A stretch of DNA of 23,218 nucleotides, from contig JAWXUO010000037.1 in the NCBI GenBank assembly GCA_044426355.1, positions 1-23,218 on the forward strand, in the 5' to 3' direction. Of this stretch, positions 1-8,071 are shown piece after piece (within the stretch, counting starts at the first letter, position 1; the number at the start of each line of letters is the position of its first letter). The notes beneath the pieces were generated by a model. The model saw nothing but the letters and a program-made list of their open reading frames with translations, was not told where the DNA came from and ran no database searches. The position numbers were made by a program, and so were the translations under genes. Source of the stretch: CAYJLC01 sp044426355. Its GTDB lineage: Bacteria > Bacillota > Clostridia > Oscillospirales > Butyricicoccaceae.

Positions 1-9
1 CACCTCTCT

Positions 10-372
10 TTATATAGCAGCTAAAAGTGCCTCTACAGCGTCTGCAATAATCGAGTGACGCTCTCTGCCACCATTAATTTCCTCGCCTTTACCTAAAATA
101 ATACTTTCATCTATGCCAATACTAATTCCCACTTCGTACAACGATTTTTCGCAAACTATTGATGCACGACGCTTAGTAAGTTCCCCTTCTTGCATTTTAT
201 CTGGTTTTTTATATAAATATTCAGCACAAATAACGCCTAAAATTGCATCTCCTAAGAATTCTAGTCGTTCATTGCTCGAGATTGTTTTTTGTTCGTTTGC
301 ATACGAACTATGCGTCATTGCTGACGCAAACAAACTTTCGTCACGAAATTTATATTTAAAATTGTTATTCAT
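10..372 (-). CDS. rnc: Ribonuclease III, N-terminal catalytic part; frame closes early at the window edge
   Basis: Double-strand-specific endoribonuclease that processes rRNA precursors and mRNA. I start it at the ATG at 372, which has GGAGG four bases upstream; an earlier in-frame start at 399 would lie inside acpP. The product is 120 residues. It holds the family signature ERLEFLGDAILG and the second catalytic motif ADAVEALLAAI, so the four metal-binding acidic positions appear present. A TAA follows at once, where the family continues with Tyr-x-x-Gly-Gly, the last helices and a double-stranded-RNA-binding domain (full length about 220-240 residues). Adding one base near 14-16 would restore a continuation reading Ile-Tyr-Lys-Arg-Gly, so a one-base deletion (real or sequencing error) is the simplest reading. 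It follows acpP by 16 bases and is probably cotranscribed with it. Identity is firm; functional state is open. Confidence 0.85.
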   Translation of the reverse strand: MNNNFKYKFRDESLFASAMTHSSYANEQKTISSNERLEFLGDAILGVICAEYLYKKPDKMQEGELTKRRASIVCEKSLYEVGISIGIDESIILGKGEEINGGRERHSIIADAVEALLAAI

Positions 373-388
373 ATAACCTCCGATTTGG

Positions 389-625
389 TTATTCACCAAT
401 TATTTCTTGAATTACACGCACAGCCTCACCAATTGTTTTGATATTTTCTACAACGTCTTCTTCGATTTGGTCTATATCATATTCTTCTTCAATAGCCATC
501 ATAATTTCCACTAAATCTAGTGAATCAGCACCTAAATCTTCTACAAAAGACGTACCCATTTCTAGTGTACTTTCATCAACTGAAAATACGTCTGCAATAA
601 TTACACAAATTTCTTCAAATATCAT
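389..625 (-). CDS. acpP: Acyl carrier protein
   Basis: Small acidic carrier that holds growing fatty acyl chains on a 4'-phosphopantetheine arm in type II fatty acid synthesis, in the cytoplasm. The 78-residue product has the usual length. The modification site is Ser35 in the motif GADSLDLVE, followed by the acidic recognition helix (EIMMAIEEEYDI). Start: ATG at 625 with GGAGGT six bases upstream. It sits between plsX, whose product uses acyl-ACP to make acyl-phosphate, and rnc; plsX-acpP-rnc is a classic bacterial order. A strong promoter lies in the 79-base gap after plsX, so acpP can be transcribed apart from plsX, which fits the high demand for this protein. Confidence 0.97.
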   Translation of the reverse strand: MIFEEICVIIADVFSVDESTLEMGTSFVEDLGADSLDLVEIMMAIEEEYDIDQIEEDVVENIKTIGEAVRVIQEIIGE

Positions 626-655
626 AATTCTACCTCCATTGAATTTCCTACAATT

Positions 656-684
656 ATAATATTATAGAGTTTTATCAATGTCAA
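656..684 (-). promoter_or_regulatory. Promoter for acpP (-rnc)
   Basis: On the minus strand TTGACA (679-684) is followed after exactly 17 bases by TATTAT (656-661), with further TATAAT-like hexamers overlapping on both sides. It lies in the 79-base plsX-acpP gap, about 30 bases before the acpP start. The match to the sigma-A consensus is seen directly; activity is inferred. No FapR-type palindrome (TTAGTACCT-like) is visible here. Confidence 0.75.
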
Positions 685-704
685 TATTTTTTTGATATTT
701 TTCT

Positions 705-1712
705 TTATTTTTGTGCAACTTCATCAGTTATAGCCTCAATAGTACCACTTTTTTTGTAAGCTATTACCTGTCTGCAAGCACTACGAATGGCATATGCATC
801 ACTTGAACCGTGAGCTTTTACTATAGCTTTTTGTATGCCTAACAGTGGTGCACCACCTGTTTCTTTGTAATCCATGTCTTTTTTCAGTTTATTTAATCCT
901 TTATTTACAAAAACAGCACTGATTTTTGTAAAAATATTTTGCATAAACATATTTTTAATCTCTTTTGAAAGATACATTCCAACACCTTCATATGTTTTAA
1001 GCAAAACATTTCCAGTAAATCCATCTGTAACAATAACATCAGCTGTGCCTAAAGCTACATCTCGACCTTCAATATTACCAATAAAGTTAAGTCTACCTTT
1101 TTTTGCATTTTCTTCTAGCAATTTATAAGTTTCTTTAACCATTGGCGAGCCTTTCGACTCTTCCGAGCCGTTATTTACAAGTCCAATCCTTGGATTTTCT
1201 TTTTTCAATGCCTTTTTACAATAAACATCGCCCATTATCGCAAATTGTTCTAAATAATCTGCTGTACATTCAACATTTGCTCCAGAATCCACGATTATCG
1301 AGCCACCTTTTATTGCATTTGGCACAGTTGCTGCCAAAACAGCACGTCGAATACCCTTAATTCGCTTAACTATAAGTGTTCCACCAGCAAGCAACGCACC
1401 AGTATTTCCAGCACTAACTAGAGCGTCAGCCTCTCCACGAGCTAACATATCCAGTGCAACGCCCATAGAAGAATCTCTTTTTTCACGCACAACAATATTT
1501 GGCTCGTCGCACATATCCACAACGCTATTTGTCGCAACAACGCTTATTTTGGAATTATCAATTTGACCACATTCTTTTAAAATTTCGTTGATTTTTTGCT
1601 CATCTCCTGCTAAAATAACCTCGCAGTCATATTCCAAAACTGCTTCAATCCCACCTTTAACAATCTCTAAAGGTGCATTATCTCCACTCATTGCATCTAA
1701 TACAATTTTCAT
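705..1712 (-). CDS. plsX: Phosphate acyltransferase PlsX
   Basis: Makes acyl-phosphate from acyl-ACP and inorganic phosphate, the acyl donor for PlsY in phosphatidic acid synthesis; it is a peripheral membrane enzyme. The 335-residue length is typical. Visible family marks are the N-terminal MKIVLDAMSGDNAP, the glycine-rich SAGNTGALLAGG (about 100-111), DSGANVECT (about 142-150) and a later VTDGFTGNV block. The ATG at 1712 is preceded by AAGGAG, which overlaps the stop codon region of trmFO; the gap is only 3 bases, so the two genes are translationally linked. The upstream neighbours usual in many Firmicutes (rpmF, yceD or fapR) are missing, and trmFO takes their place. Confidence 0.95.
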   Translation of the reverse strand: MKIVLDAMSGDNAPLEIVKGGIEAVLEYDCEVILAGDEQKINEILKECGQIDNSKISVVATNSVVDMCDEPNIVVREKRDSSMGVALDMLARGEADALVSAGNTGALLAGGTLIVKRIKGIRRAVLAATVPNAIKGGSIIVDSGANVECTADYLEQFAIMGDVYCKKALKKENPRIGLVNNGSEESKGSPMVKETYKLLEENAKKGRLNFIGNIEGRDVALGTADVIVTDGFTGNVLLKTYEGVGMYLSKEIKNMFMQNIFTKISAVFVNKGLNKLKKDMDYKETGGAPLLGIQKAIVKAHGSSDAYAIRSACRQVIAYKKSGTIEAITDEVAQK

Positions 1713-1715
1713 TTT

Positions 1716-3029
1716 CTACTCCTTAAAAACGGATTTTAAGCTATCAATTTCTAAAAGTCCACGGTTAGCTATTTCCGTATTTTTCTCTTTTTTACCTTTA
1801 ATTTTATAGCCTAAAGGCTCTATTATACCAAAATTAATGTTCATAGGTTGAAATTTTTCTACAGTTTGGTTACTAATATATAAACTCATAGCACCAAGTG
1901 CAGTTTTATTCGAAAATTCGATAAGCTCCATATCACGCAACTGACGAGCAAGGTTTACACCTGCTAAAAATCCAGAACTCGCTGATTCAACGTACCCTTC
2001 AACTCCTGTTATTTGTCCTGCAAAATAAACATTTGTATTTTTTCTCGCACGATAAAACTTATCCAAATTTTTAGGTGAATCTATAAAAGTATTTCTGTGC
2101 ATAACACCATAACGCAAAAATTCTGCATTTTTTAGTGCTGGAATTAAGCTAAAAACACGCTTTTGCTCAGGAAATTTAAGGTGTGTTTGAAAACCAACTA
2201 TATTATACATTGAACCTTGCTTATTATCTTTTCTAAGCTGAACCACTGCATAAGGGTCAAACCCAGTTTTAGGGTCACGAAGTCCGACAGGCTTTAATGG
2301 GCCAAAAAGCAAAGTTTTTTCTCCACGTCTTGCCATAACCTCAACAGGCATGCACCCCTCAAAAACTTTCATATCTTCAAAACCATGCACTTCTGCTTCT
2401 TGTGCGTTACAAAGTTCATGTAAAAAAACGTCGTATTCTTCTTTGTTCATAGGACAATTAATGTAATCTGGCGTGCCTTTGTCATATCTTGACTTAAAAT
2501 AAGCACTTTCCATGTCAACGCTCTCAAAACTCACGATAGGAGCAGCTGCATCATAAAAATGCAAATAATCCTCATCTCCTAAAAAAGTTTTAATACTTTC
2601 AAACAATCCATCGCTAGTTAGTGGACCTGTCGCAATAATAATAGGCTCATCTGCGTTAAAATCAGTTATTTCTTCTTCCATTACCGTAATATTTTTATGA
2701 TTTCTAATGCGTTTTGTAATAGTTTCAGAAAAAACTTCTCTATCAACAGCCAAAGCACCACCAGCCTCTACAGCTGTTTCGTCTGCAACTTCGATGATAA
2801 GCGAGCCTAAACGTCGCATTTCTTCTTTCATAAGCCCTACAGCATTTGAAATATCAGCACCTCTTAAAGAGTTTGAGCAAACAAGCTCTGCGAAATTTTC
2901 ACTATGATGTGCAGGTGACATTTTTTTTGGTTTCATTTCATAAAGTTCTACTAAAAAACCTCTTTCAGCCAGCTGATATGATGCCTCGCACCCAGCAAGC
3001 CCTGCCCCTATTACTTTAACTTTTTTCAT
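1716..3029 (-). CDS. trmFO: Folate/FAD-dependent tRNA (uracil-54-C5)-methyltransferase TrmFO
   Basis: Methylates U54 in the T-loop of tRNA (giving m5U/ribothymidine) using methylenetetrahydrofolate and FAD. The 437-residue product has the usual length. It opens with the FAD-binding Rossmann motif VIGAGLAGCEASYQLAERG (residues 6-24). Cys51 (ELVCSNSLRGAD) and Cys226 (VFEGCMPVEVMARRG) match the two functionally important cysteines described for the Bacillus subtilis enzyme. The C-terminal part shows FAGQITGVEGYVES and SSGFLAGVNLARQL. ATG at 3029 has AAGGAA upstream. It follows topA after 107 bases that contain a hairpin and a possible promoter. The topA-trmFO order is common in Firmicutes; the coupling to plsX directly after it is less familiar to me. 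Confidence 0.97.
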   Translation of the reverse strand: MKKVKVIGAGLAGCEASYQLAERGFLVELYEMKPKKMSPAHHSENFAELVCSNSLRGADISNAVGLMKEEMRRLGSLIIEVADETAVEAGGALAVDREVFSETITKRIRNHKNITVMEEEITDFNADEPIIIATGPLTSDGLFESIKTFLGDEDYLHFYDAAAPIVSFESVDMESAYFKSRYDKGTPDYINCPMNKEEYDVFLHELCNAQEAEVHGFEDMKVFEGCMPVEVMARRGEKTLLFGPLKPVGLRDPKTGFDPYAVVQLRKDNKQGSMYNIVGFQTHLKFPEQKRVFSLIPALKNAEFLRYGVMHRNTFIDSPKNLDKFYRARKNTNVYFAGQITGVEGYVESASSGFLAGVNLARQLRDMELIEFSNKTALGAMSLYISNQTVEKFQPMNINFGIIEPLGYKIKGKKEKNTEIANRGLLEIDSLKSVFKE

Positions 3030-3062
3030 ATTTTTTCCTTATGTATCATAAAATTTTTCATT

Positions 3063-3081
3063 ATTATAATGTAATTTACAT
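3063..3081 (-). promoter_or_regulatory. Possible -10 box and adjoining palindrome upstream of trmFO
   Basis: On the minus strand a perfect 13-bp inverted repeat ATGTAA-A-TTACAT (3069-3081) runs directly into TATAAT (3063-3068), about 34 bases before the trmFO start. No good -35 lies 17 bases upstream (the hexamer there is A-rich), so the promoter call is weak. The palindrome could be an operator, but A+T-rich palindromes of this size also arise by chance. Confidence 0.35.
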
Positions 3082-3095
3082 ACGTTTTTTAGTTT

Positions 3096-3121
3096 TAAAC
3101 GCTGAACAGTGCCAGCGTTTA
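3096..3121 (-). other. Hairpin after topA, without a U-tract
   Basis: A 9-bp perfect inverted repeat (TAAACGCTG / CAGCGTTTA) with an 8-base loop begins 15 bases after the topA stop. It is markedly richer in G+C than its surroundings. On the minus strand it is followed by an A-rich run (AAAACTAAAAAACG) instead of T residues, so it is not a standard intrinsic terminator in either direction. It may protect the topA mRNA end, mark a processing site or serve as a protein-binding site. Confidence 0.5.
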
Positions 3122-3136
3122 GTACTTATATTAAAT

Positions 3137-5422
3137 TTATTCTTCTTCAGTCTTCTTTTTAGTTGTTTTAGTTGCCTTTTTCGTTGTAGTTTTAGTAGTC
3201 GCTTTTTTGGTTGTAGCTTTTTTGGTTGTTGTCGATTTCGTAGCAGTAGATTTTTTTGCAGCAGCCGATTTTGTAGTTTCTTTTTTAGCTGTTTTCTTAG
3301 CTTCTGCTTTTTCTTCGTCTGTCTTTTTAACAGGTTTTTTTCTAACAATTTTCTCTACATATCCACAACCTTCGGCATAACATACATTAGATGACTCTTT
3401 TGTTTCTAATTCGTAATGCTTAAACAGTGGTTTATCACATTTAGGACACGTAAGTTTCGTTACCTTGTCCCAAACCATAAAAGTACAGTCTGGACTATTT
3501 TCACAAGCGATATATTTATGTTTTTTCGCTGTTTCTCGGTTAACAACACGAGCGTCGCAAAGTGGACACAATACCCCTGTTGGTTTTAAAATAGGCTTGA
3601 TAGTTTTGCAATCGGGATATCCAGAACACCCTAAAAATTTACCATAACGGCTACTTTTAACGTGCATTTCTTTTCCACAAACGTCGCAAACTTGGTCAGA
3701 AACTTCAGGTTTAATAGTTACACGTATACCTTCCATTTCTTTTTCTGCAGTTACAAGCGTTGTGTCAAACTCAGTATAAAAATTACGTAAAACATCTTTA
3801 TAATGCACTTTTCCGTTTTCAACTTCGTCAAGTTTATCTTCCATTTCAGCCGTAAATTTTGTGTTTACTATATTAGAAAATCTATCGTCCATAAGCTCGG
3901 TTACAGCCTCACCTAAATTTGTCGGACGCAAAACTTTCCCCTCACGCTCAACATACATTCTGTCTACAATAGTTGTAATAGTTGGTGCATAAGTAGATGG
4001 TCTACCAATACCTTCTTCCTCTAAAACACGAATTAAAGCTGCCTCTGTAAATCTAGGAAGTGGCTTTGTAAAATGTTGTAAAGGGTCGATTTTTTCGCAT
4101 TTTAAAACATCTCCTACAGCAAGCTCTGGTAGTGGTCTACCTTGCGTTTTAGAATCTGCTTCGTTATCAACACTTTCTTCGTAAACTGCAGTATAACCCA
4201 CAAATTTCACGATATGCCCTGTTGCACGAAAAATATATTTATCATTTTCTATATCAGCCGACACAGTATCTAAAATTGCGTCAGACATTTGCGTTGCAAT
4301 AAATCTTGCCCAAATCAGTTTGTATAATTTATATTGGTCAGGTGTTAAGCTTGATTTTATAGAATCTGGTGATAAATTAGGATTAGTTGGTCTAATCGCT
4401 TCGTGTGCATCTTGCGATGCTTTTTTCGATTTAAACACACGTGATTTATAAAATTCTTTCCCAAAATTATTTACAATATAGTCTTTTGCATAGCCCATAG
4501 CATCATCAGATAATCTAAGCGAATCCGTTCTCATATAGGTTATAAGACCCGTCATACCAATGCCTGGAATATCCACACCCTCGTATAAACCTTGTGCAAC
4601 CATCATCGTCTTTTTAGGTTGCATATTAATTTTTCTAGATGCCTCTTGTTGCAAACTAGATGTAATAAACGGTGGTGCTGGCGATTTTTTCTTAGTCCCT
4701 TTTTTTACATTTGCTACCTTAAACTCGTTTTTAGCGATAACTTCGATAATTTCCTGAGTTTCCTCGCCTGTTTTAAGTTCACGTTTTTTAGGGTCACCAT
4801 AGAAATAAGTTTTAACTTTTTCGCCATTTAGCGATAAATCTACGTCTAAACTCCAATATTCTTCTGGAATAAACGCACGAATTTCTTTCTCTCTATCTAC
4901 TACAAGTTTTGTAGCAACAGACTGAACACGCCCTGCCGATATTCCACGTTTAACTTTTTTCCACAAAAACGGAGAAAGTTTGTATCCTACCATACGGTCA
5001 AGCATTCTGCGTGCTTGTTGTGCATCTACTAAATCCATGTCTATTTCACGAGGATTATTAACAGCCTCTACAACAGCCGTTTTGGTAATCTCATTAAAAG
5101 TTACACGACGAGTATTCTCATCTCTTAAAATCAAAAGTTCTTTTAAATGCCAAGAAATAGCCTCTCCCTCACGGTCGGGGTCGGTTGCGAGATACACAAT
5201 TTCGCTTTCACGAACAGCATCACGTAATTTGTCAATTAAAGCTTCCTTGCCATCTATTGGCTTATAAAGAGGTTCAAAATCGTTTTCTATATCAATGTTC
5301 ATTTTGTTTTTTGGCAAGTCACGTAAATGTCCATTAGACGCAAGAACTCTAAAATTTGAACCTAGATATTTTTCTATCGTTTTAGCTTTCGCTGGTGATT
5401 CTACAATCAAAAGATTAGACAT
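3137..5422 (-). CDS. topA: DNA topoisomerase I (type IA) with basic C-terminal tail
   Basis: Relaxes negatively supercoiled DNA by a single-strand break through a tyrosyl-DNA intermediate. The 761-residue product starts with the Toprim domain (LLIVESPAKAKTIEKYLG; Glu8, then the metal-binding DPDREGEA at 81-87). The active-site Tyr296 lies in GLITYMRTDSLRLS. Three four-cysteine zinc ribbons follow: Cys579/582/599/605, Cys619/622/640/646 and Cys659/662/681/686. The last about 67 residues (695-761) are a low-complexity Lys/Thr/Ala tail built from units such as TTKKA, ending in three Glu. The ATG at 5422 has AAGGAG that overlaps the dprA stop; the gap is 7 bases, so the pair is coupled. dprA-topA is a widely kept order. 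Confidence 0.97.
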   Translation of the reverse strand: MSNLLIVESPAKAKTIEKYLGSNFRVLASNGHLRDLPKNKMNIDIENDFEPLYKPIDGKEALIDKLRDAVRESEIVYLATDPDREGEAISWHLKELLILRDENTRRVTFNEITKTAVVEAVNNPREIDMDLVDAQQARRMLDRMVGYKLSPFLWKKVKRGISAGRVQSVATKLVVDREKEIRAFIPEEYWSLDVDLSLNGEKVKTYFYGDPKKRELKTGEETQEIIEVIAKNEFKVANVKKGTKKKSPAPPFITSSLQQEASRKINMQPKKTMMVAQGLYEGVDIPGIGMTGLITYMRTDSLRLSDDAMGYAKDYIVNNFGKEFYKSRVFKSKKASQDAHEAIRPTNPNLSPDSIKSSLTPDQYKLYKLIWARFIATQMSDAILDTVSADIENDKYIFRATGHIVKFVGYTAVYEESVDNEADSKTQGRPLPELAVGDVLKCEKIDPLQHFTKPLPRFTEAALIRVLEEEGIGRPSTYAPTITTIVDRMYVEREGKVLRPTNLGEAVTELMDDRFSNIVNTKFTAEMEDKLDEVENGKVHYKDVLRNFYTEFDTTLVTAEKEMEGIRVTIKPEVSDQVCDVCGKEMHVKSSRYGKFLGCSGYPDCKTIKPILKPTGVLCPLCDARVVNRETAKKHKYIACENSPDCTFMVWDKVTKLTCPKCDKPLFKHYELETKESSNVCYAEGCGYVEKIVRKKPVKKTDEEKAEAKKTAKKETTKSAAAKKSTATKSTTTKKATTKKATTKTTTKKATKTTKKKTEEE

Positions 5423-5429
5423 ATATTTC

Positions 5430-6662
5430 TTACTCCTTAATTCTTATTCTACTAGCTATGTTTTCTATTTCTCCATTTAGCTCAAGCATCGTTATGTACA
5501 TCATAACTTCCGAGGCTCGTAGCTCGCTTTGTTCTATTATTTCGTCTACCGTTTCCGTCCCCTGCATGATAATATCGTATACTTTTTGCTCATTTGGCTT
5601 CATTTCACGAAGTTTCTTTTCGCAAATCTTAGTTTTTGGTGTATCTACAGTTTTTTCTATATGCTTTTCTATAGTTTTTTCTACAGCTTTTTCTGTATGT
5701 TCTTCTAAATTAGCATTTAGTATAGGCAAAATACTATCATTTTCATCAACCTTATAGATTTTCATATTTTCTTTAAGATACGTTTCTTCTATTTTGCTCT
5801 CAAGTTCACTTTTATATTCCGAAAGTATATCATAAGGGTTTGTAACCATTTTTGCACCTATTTTTATAAGCTCATTACAACCATATGAATTAGAATTATC
5901 AATATTCCCAGGAATTGCAAAAATATCTCGCCCCTGCTCTAAAGCACAAGCTGCAGTTATTAAGCTACCTGATTTTTTAGGAGCTTCTACCACCAAAACT
6001 CCTTTAGAAATCCCACTAAGTATCCTATTTCTTTGTGGAAAATTCGCAGGAATAGGCTTTGTTGTAGGTGGAAATTCCGAAATAACAGCACCAACTGCTA
6101 TAATATCGTCCATTAATTTACGATTTTCAAACGGATAACAATAATCTACAGAACAACCAAGCACAGCAACTGTTGGCATATTAGCTAGAATAGACGCTTG
6201 ATTTGCTACGGTATCAATTCCTTTTGCCATTCCAGAAATTATTATAATTCCCTTTTGTGCAAGGGTTATGCAAAGTTTTTTTGCAACTAAATTCCCATAT
6301 ACTGTAGGCACTCGTGTTCCAACTACACCAATTCCAACTTTATTATCAAGGTCAGGAAGTCTACCTTTCATATAAATTACTAAAGGAGGATTTACAATCC
6401 CTCGAAGTATCTCAGGATACATGCTATCATTTATCGCAAAAACAGTTATTTCTTTGTTAAAACAATCCTCAAGTATTTCATCTGCCTTTGAAAAGTCCTT
6501 TTCTAAAATCCTCTCAACCTCTTTTTTCGAGAGCATTGTAGAAAGTTCTTTTTCCTCAGCTACAAAAACGTTTTCAGGGGTATCAAATCGGTCTAAAACA
6601 CGGCTTATACTCGTGTAGTTTATACACAAACTAAGCCAAACCCAATTTCTTAATGAAGCCAC
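5430..6662 (-). CDS. dprA: DNA-processing protein DprA (Smf family)
   Basis: Binds incoming single-stranded DNA and loads RecA in natural transformation; the gene is also kept in bacteria not known to transform. The Rossmann-like core shows GVVGTRVPTVYG (residues 112-123), SGMAKGID (143-150), PANFPQRNRILSGIS (205-219), and GSLITAACALEQGR followed by DIFAIPG (232-252). A C-terminal winged helix (about 352-408) follows. Between core and winged helix is a charged linker with an EKT/EKH repeat (about 322-339), which makes the protein long for the family (410 residues). The start is GTG at 6660-6662 with an AGGGGGTG ribosome binding site; a nearby ATG at 6667 is out of frame. It sits 11 bases after the RNA methyltransferase gene and 7 bases before topA. 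No com genes are in view. Confidence 0.95.
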   Translation of the reverse strand: MASLRNWVWLSLCINYTSISRVLDRFDTPENVFVAEEKELSTMLSKKEVERILEKDFSKADEILEDCFNKEITVFAINDSMYPEILRGIVNPPLVIYMKGRLPDLDNKVGIGVVGTRVPTVYGNLVAKKLCITLAQKGIIIISGMAKGIDTVANQASILANMPTVAVLGCSVDYCYPFENRKLMDDIIAVGAVISEFPPTTKPIPANFPQRNRILSGISKGVLVVEAPKKSGSLITAACALEQGRDIFAIPGNIDNSNSYGCNELIKIGAKMVTNPYDILSEYKSELESKIEETYLKENMKIYKVDENDSILPILNANLEEHTEKAVEKTIEKHIEKTVDTPKTKICEKKLREMKPNEQKVYDIIMQGTETVDEIIEQSELRASEVMMYITMLELNGEIENIASRIRIKE

Positions 6663-6673
6663 GCATTCACCCC

Positions 6674-7408
6674 CTATTTAGACATTTCCCACATCACAAT
6701 ACCACCTGCTACCGATGCATTTAACGACTGCATATTCGCAATAGGTATAATAATTTTTTCACTAGCATATTTTAAAACTTCGCTTGATACGCCGTTTGAT
6801 TCATTTCCAATAATTACAGCACTCTCTTTTAGACAAACTTTGCTTATATCAACGCTTTCCTCATCTAAATACGTAGCATAAATCGGTATATCTATAATTT
6901 TAAAGCACTCTTCCACGGTCATATTTAGTATAGGCACGCTAAAAATCGCACTCATAGTAGAACGCACAACCTTTGGAGAGTACACATCTACGCAATTATT
7001 TAATAAAATTACAGCATCAATTTTAAAAGCACACGCCGAGCGTATAATAGTCCCCATGTTTCCAGGGTCTTGCAAATTATCTAAAATAATTACTTTTTTC
7101 AAATCTCGAGTTTTACTTTTTGTAATTTTACAAGAAAATATAACTCCTTGTGGATTTTTTGTATCGGCAATTTTTTCAAAAATATGATGTGGCACTTGCA
7201 ATATATTGTCACTTTTAATATCAATATTTAGCTTATAATTTTCAGAAATAATTAATGTATCTATAAAAATATCTTGCGAAATTGCATCAAGTAGCATTTT
7301 TTCGCCCTCGCAGACGAAAAGTTGCTCACTTTTTCTATATTTCTTATCGTTTATAATCTTTCTAAAGTTTTTAATCTTAGTGTTATCCAGACTTTTTATA
7401 AAATCCAT
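6674..7408 (-). CDS. SpoU/TrmH-family RNA 2'-O-ribose methyltransferase
   Basis: Probably methylates a ribose 2'-OH in rRNA (or tRNA) with S-adenosylmethionine through a SPOUT trefoil-knot fold. All three SpoU motifs are present: NLQDPGNMGTIIRSA (111-125), VIIGNESNGV (198-207) and MQSLNASVAGGIVMWE (226-241). The N-terminal part (about 10-95) looks like the small substrate-binding domain of the RlmB/TsnR/YsgA group (KYRKSEQLFVCEGEKML). The length of 244 residues is normal for the group. The exact target nucleotide cannot be read from sequence, so I give no symbol. Its ATG shares one base with the ktrA stop (TAATG), so translation is coupled to ktrA. Confidence 0.92.
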   Translation of the reverse strand: MDFIKSLDNTKIKNFRKIINDKKYRKSEQLFVCEGEKMLLDAISQDIFIDTLIISENYKLNIDIKSDNILQVPHHIFEKIADTKNPQGVIFSCKITKSKTRDLKKVIILDNLQDPGNMGTIIRSACAFKIDAVILLNNCVDVYSPKVVRSTMSAIFSVPILNMTVEECFKIIDIPIYATYLDEESVDISKVCLKESAVIIGNESNGVSSEVLKYASEKIIIPIANMQSLNASVAGGIVMWEMSK

Positions 7409-8061
7409 TATAAATTATCAAGCTCCTCAATATCTTCATTCGCACCTAAAACCGTTAGAACATCATTTTTCCCGATTTTAAATAGTGCATCTAGCGAAAT
7501 CATCAGTTCTCCAGTATCTCTATTGCGAACAGCAACAACCGTTACCCCATATTTTGCACGAATATCAAGGTCTACCAGCGTTTTTCCATGCCATGATTTT
7601 GGTGCAGAAATCTCCATAATGCTATAATCATCTGAAAGTTCAAGATAATCTATTACATTTCGTCTAGCTACCATTTGTGCTAAACGTTGACCCATTTCTA
7701 ACTCTGGAAAAATAACTCTGTCAGCTCCTATTTTTTCTAAAACTCTAGTATGTACATCGCTACCAGATTTTGCGATAACATGTGGCACACCCATTTCTTT
7801 TAACAAAAGCGTAATAAGTATACTGTTTTGTATATCACTTGCGATACTAATTATTCCATAATCAAAATTTGATGCCCCAATAGACTCTAAAACAGTAGCG
7901 TCAGACGCATCTCCAATTACAGCATGAGTTACATGGTCAGAAATTTTTTGTATAACATCTTCGTCTTTATCTATAACTAAAACTTCGTGTCCACTGTTAT
8001 ATAGTTCTCTTGCTAGTGAATTTCCAAAACGTCCTACACCAACTATTATAAATGATTGCAT
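7408..8061 (-). CDS. ktrA: Potassium uptake regulatory subunit KtrA (TrkA/RCK family)
   Basis: Cytoplasmic gating ring of the Ktr potassium transporter. The RCK N domain begins with the nucleotide-binding motif FIIVGVGRFGNSLAREL (residues 4-20), and DKDED after the second strand suggests NAD(H)/ATP-type binding. The C-terminal about 80 residues (from ISAPKSWHGKTLVDLD) form the RCK C domain, the site that binds cyclic di-AMP in several Firmicutes KtrA proteins (family knowledge, not visible here). At 217 residues it has a single RCK unit, as in KtrA rather than the double-unit TrkA of enteric bacteria. It lies 10 bases after ktrB and overlaps the methyltransferase start by one base. Confidence 0.94.
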   Translation of the reverse strand: MQSFIIVGVGRFGNSLARELYNSGHEVLVIDKDEDVIQKISDHVTHAVIGDASDATVLESIGASNFDYGIISIASDIQNSILITLLLKEMGVPHVIAKSGSDVHTRVLEKIGADRVIFPELEMGQRLAQMVARRNVIDYLELSDDYSIMEISAPKSWHGKTLVDLDIRAKYGVTVVAVRNRDTGELMISLDALFKIGKNDVLTVLGANEDIEELDNL

Positions 8062-8071
8062 ATTTTTCTCC

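Noticed and set aside
10..372. Mini-ribonuclease III (MrnC) as explanation for the short rnc
   Set aside because: The motifs are those of full RNase III (ERLEFLGDA), the neighbour is acpP and not cysS, and 120 residues would cut off the final helices of the catalytic domain.
3041..3394. Phe/Cys/Ser-rich plus-strand open frame and a Lys-rich minus-strand frame at 3076-3348
   Set aside because: Both are frame shadows of the repetitive topA tail and have no convincing ribosome binding site.
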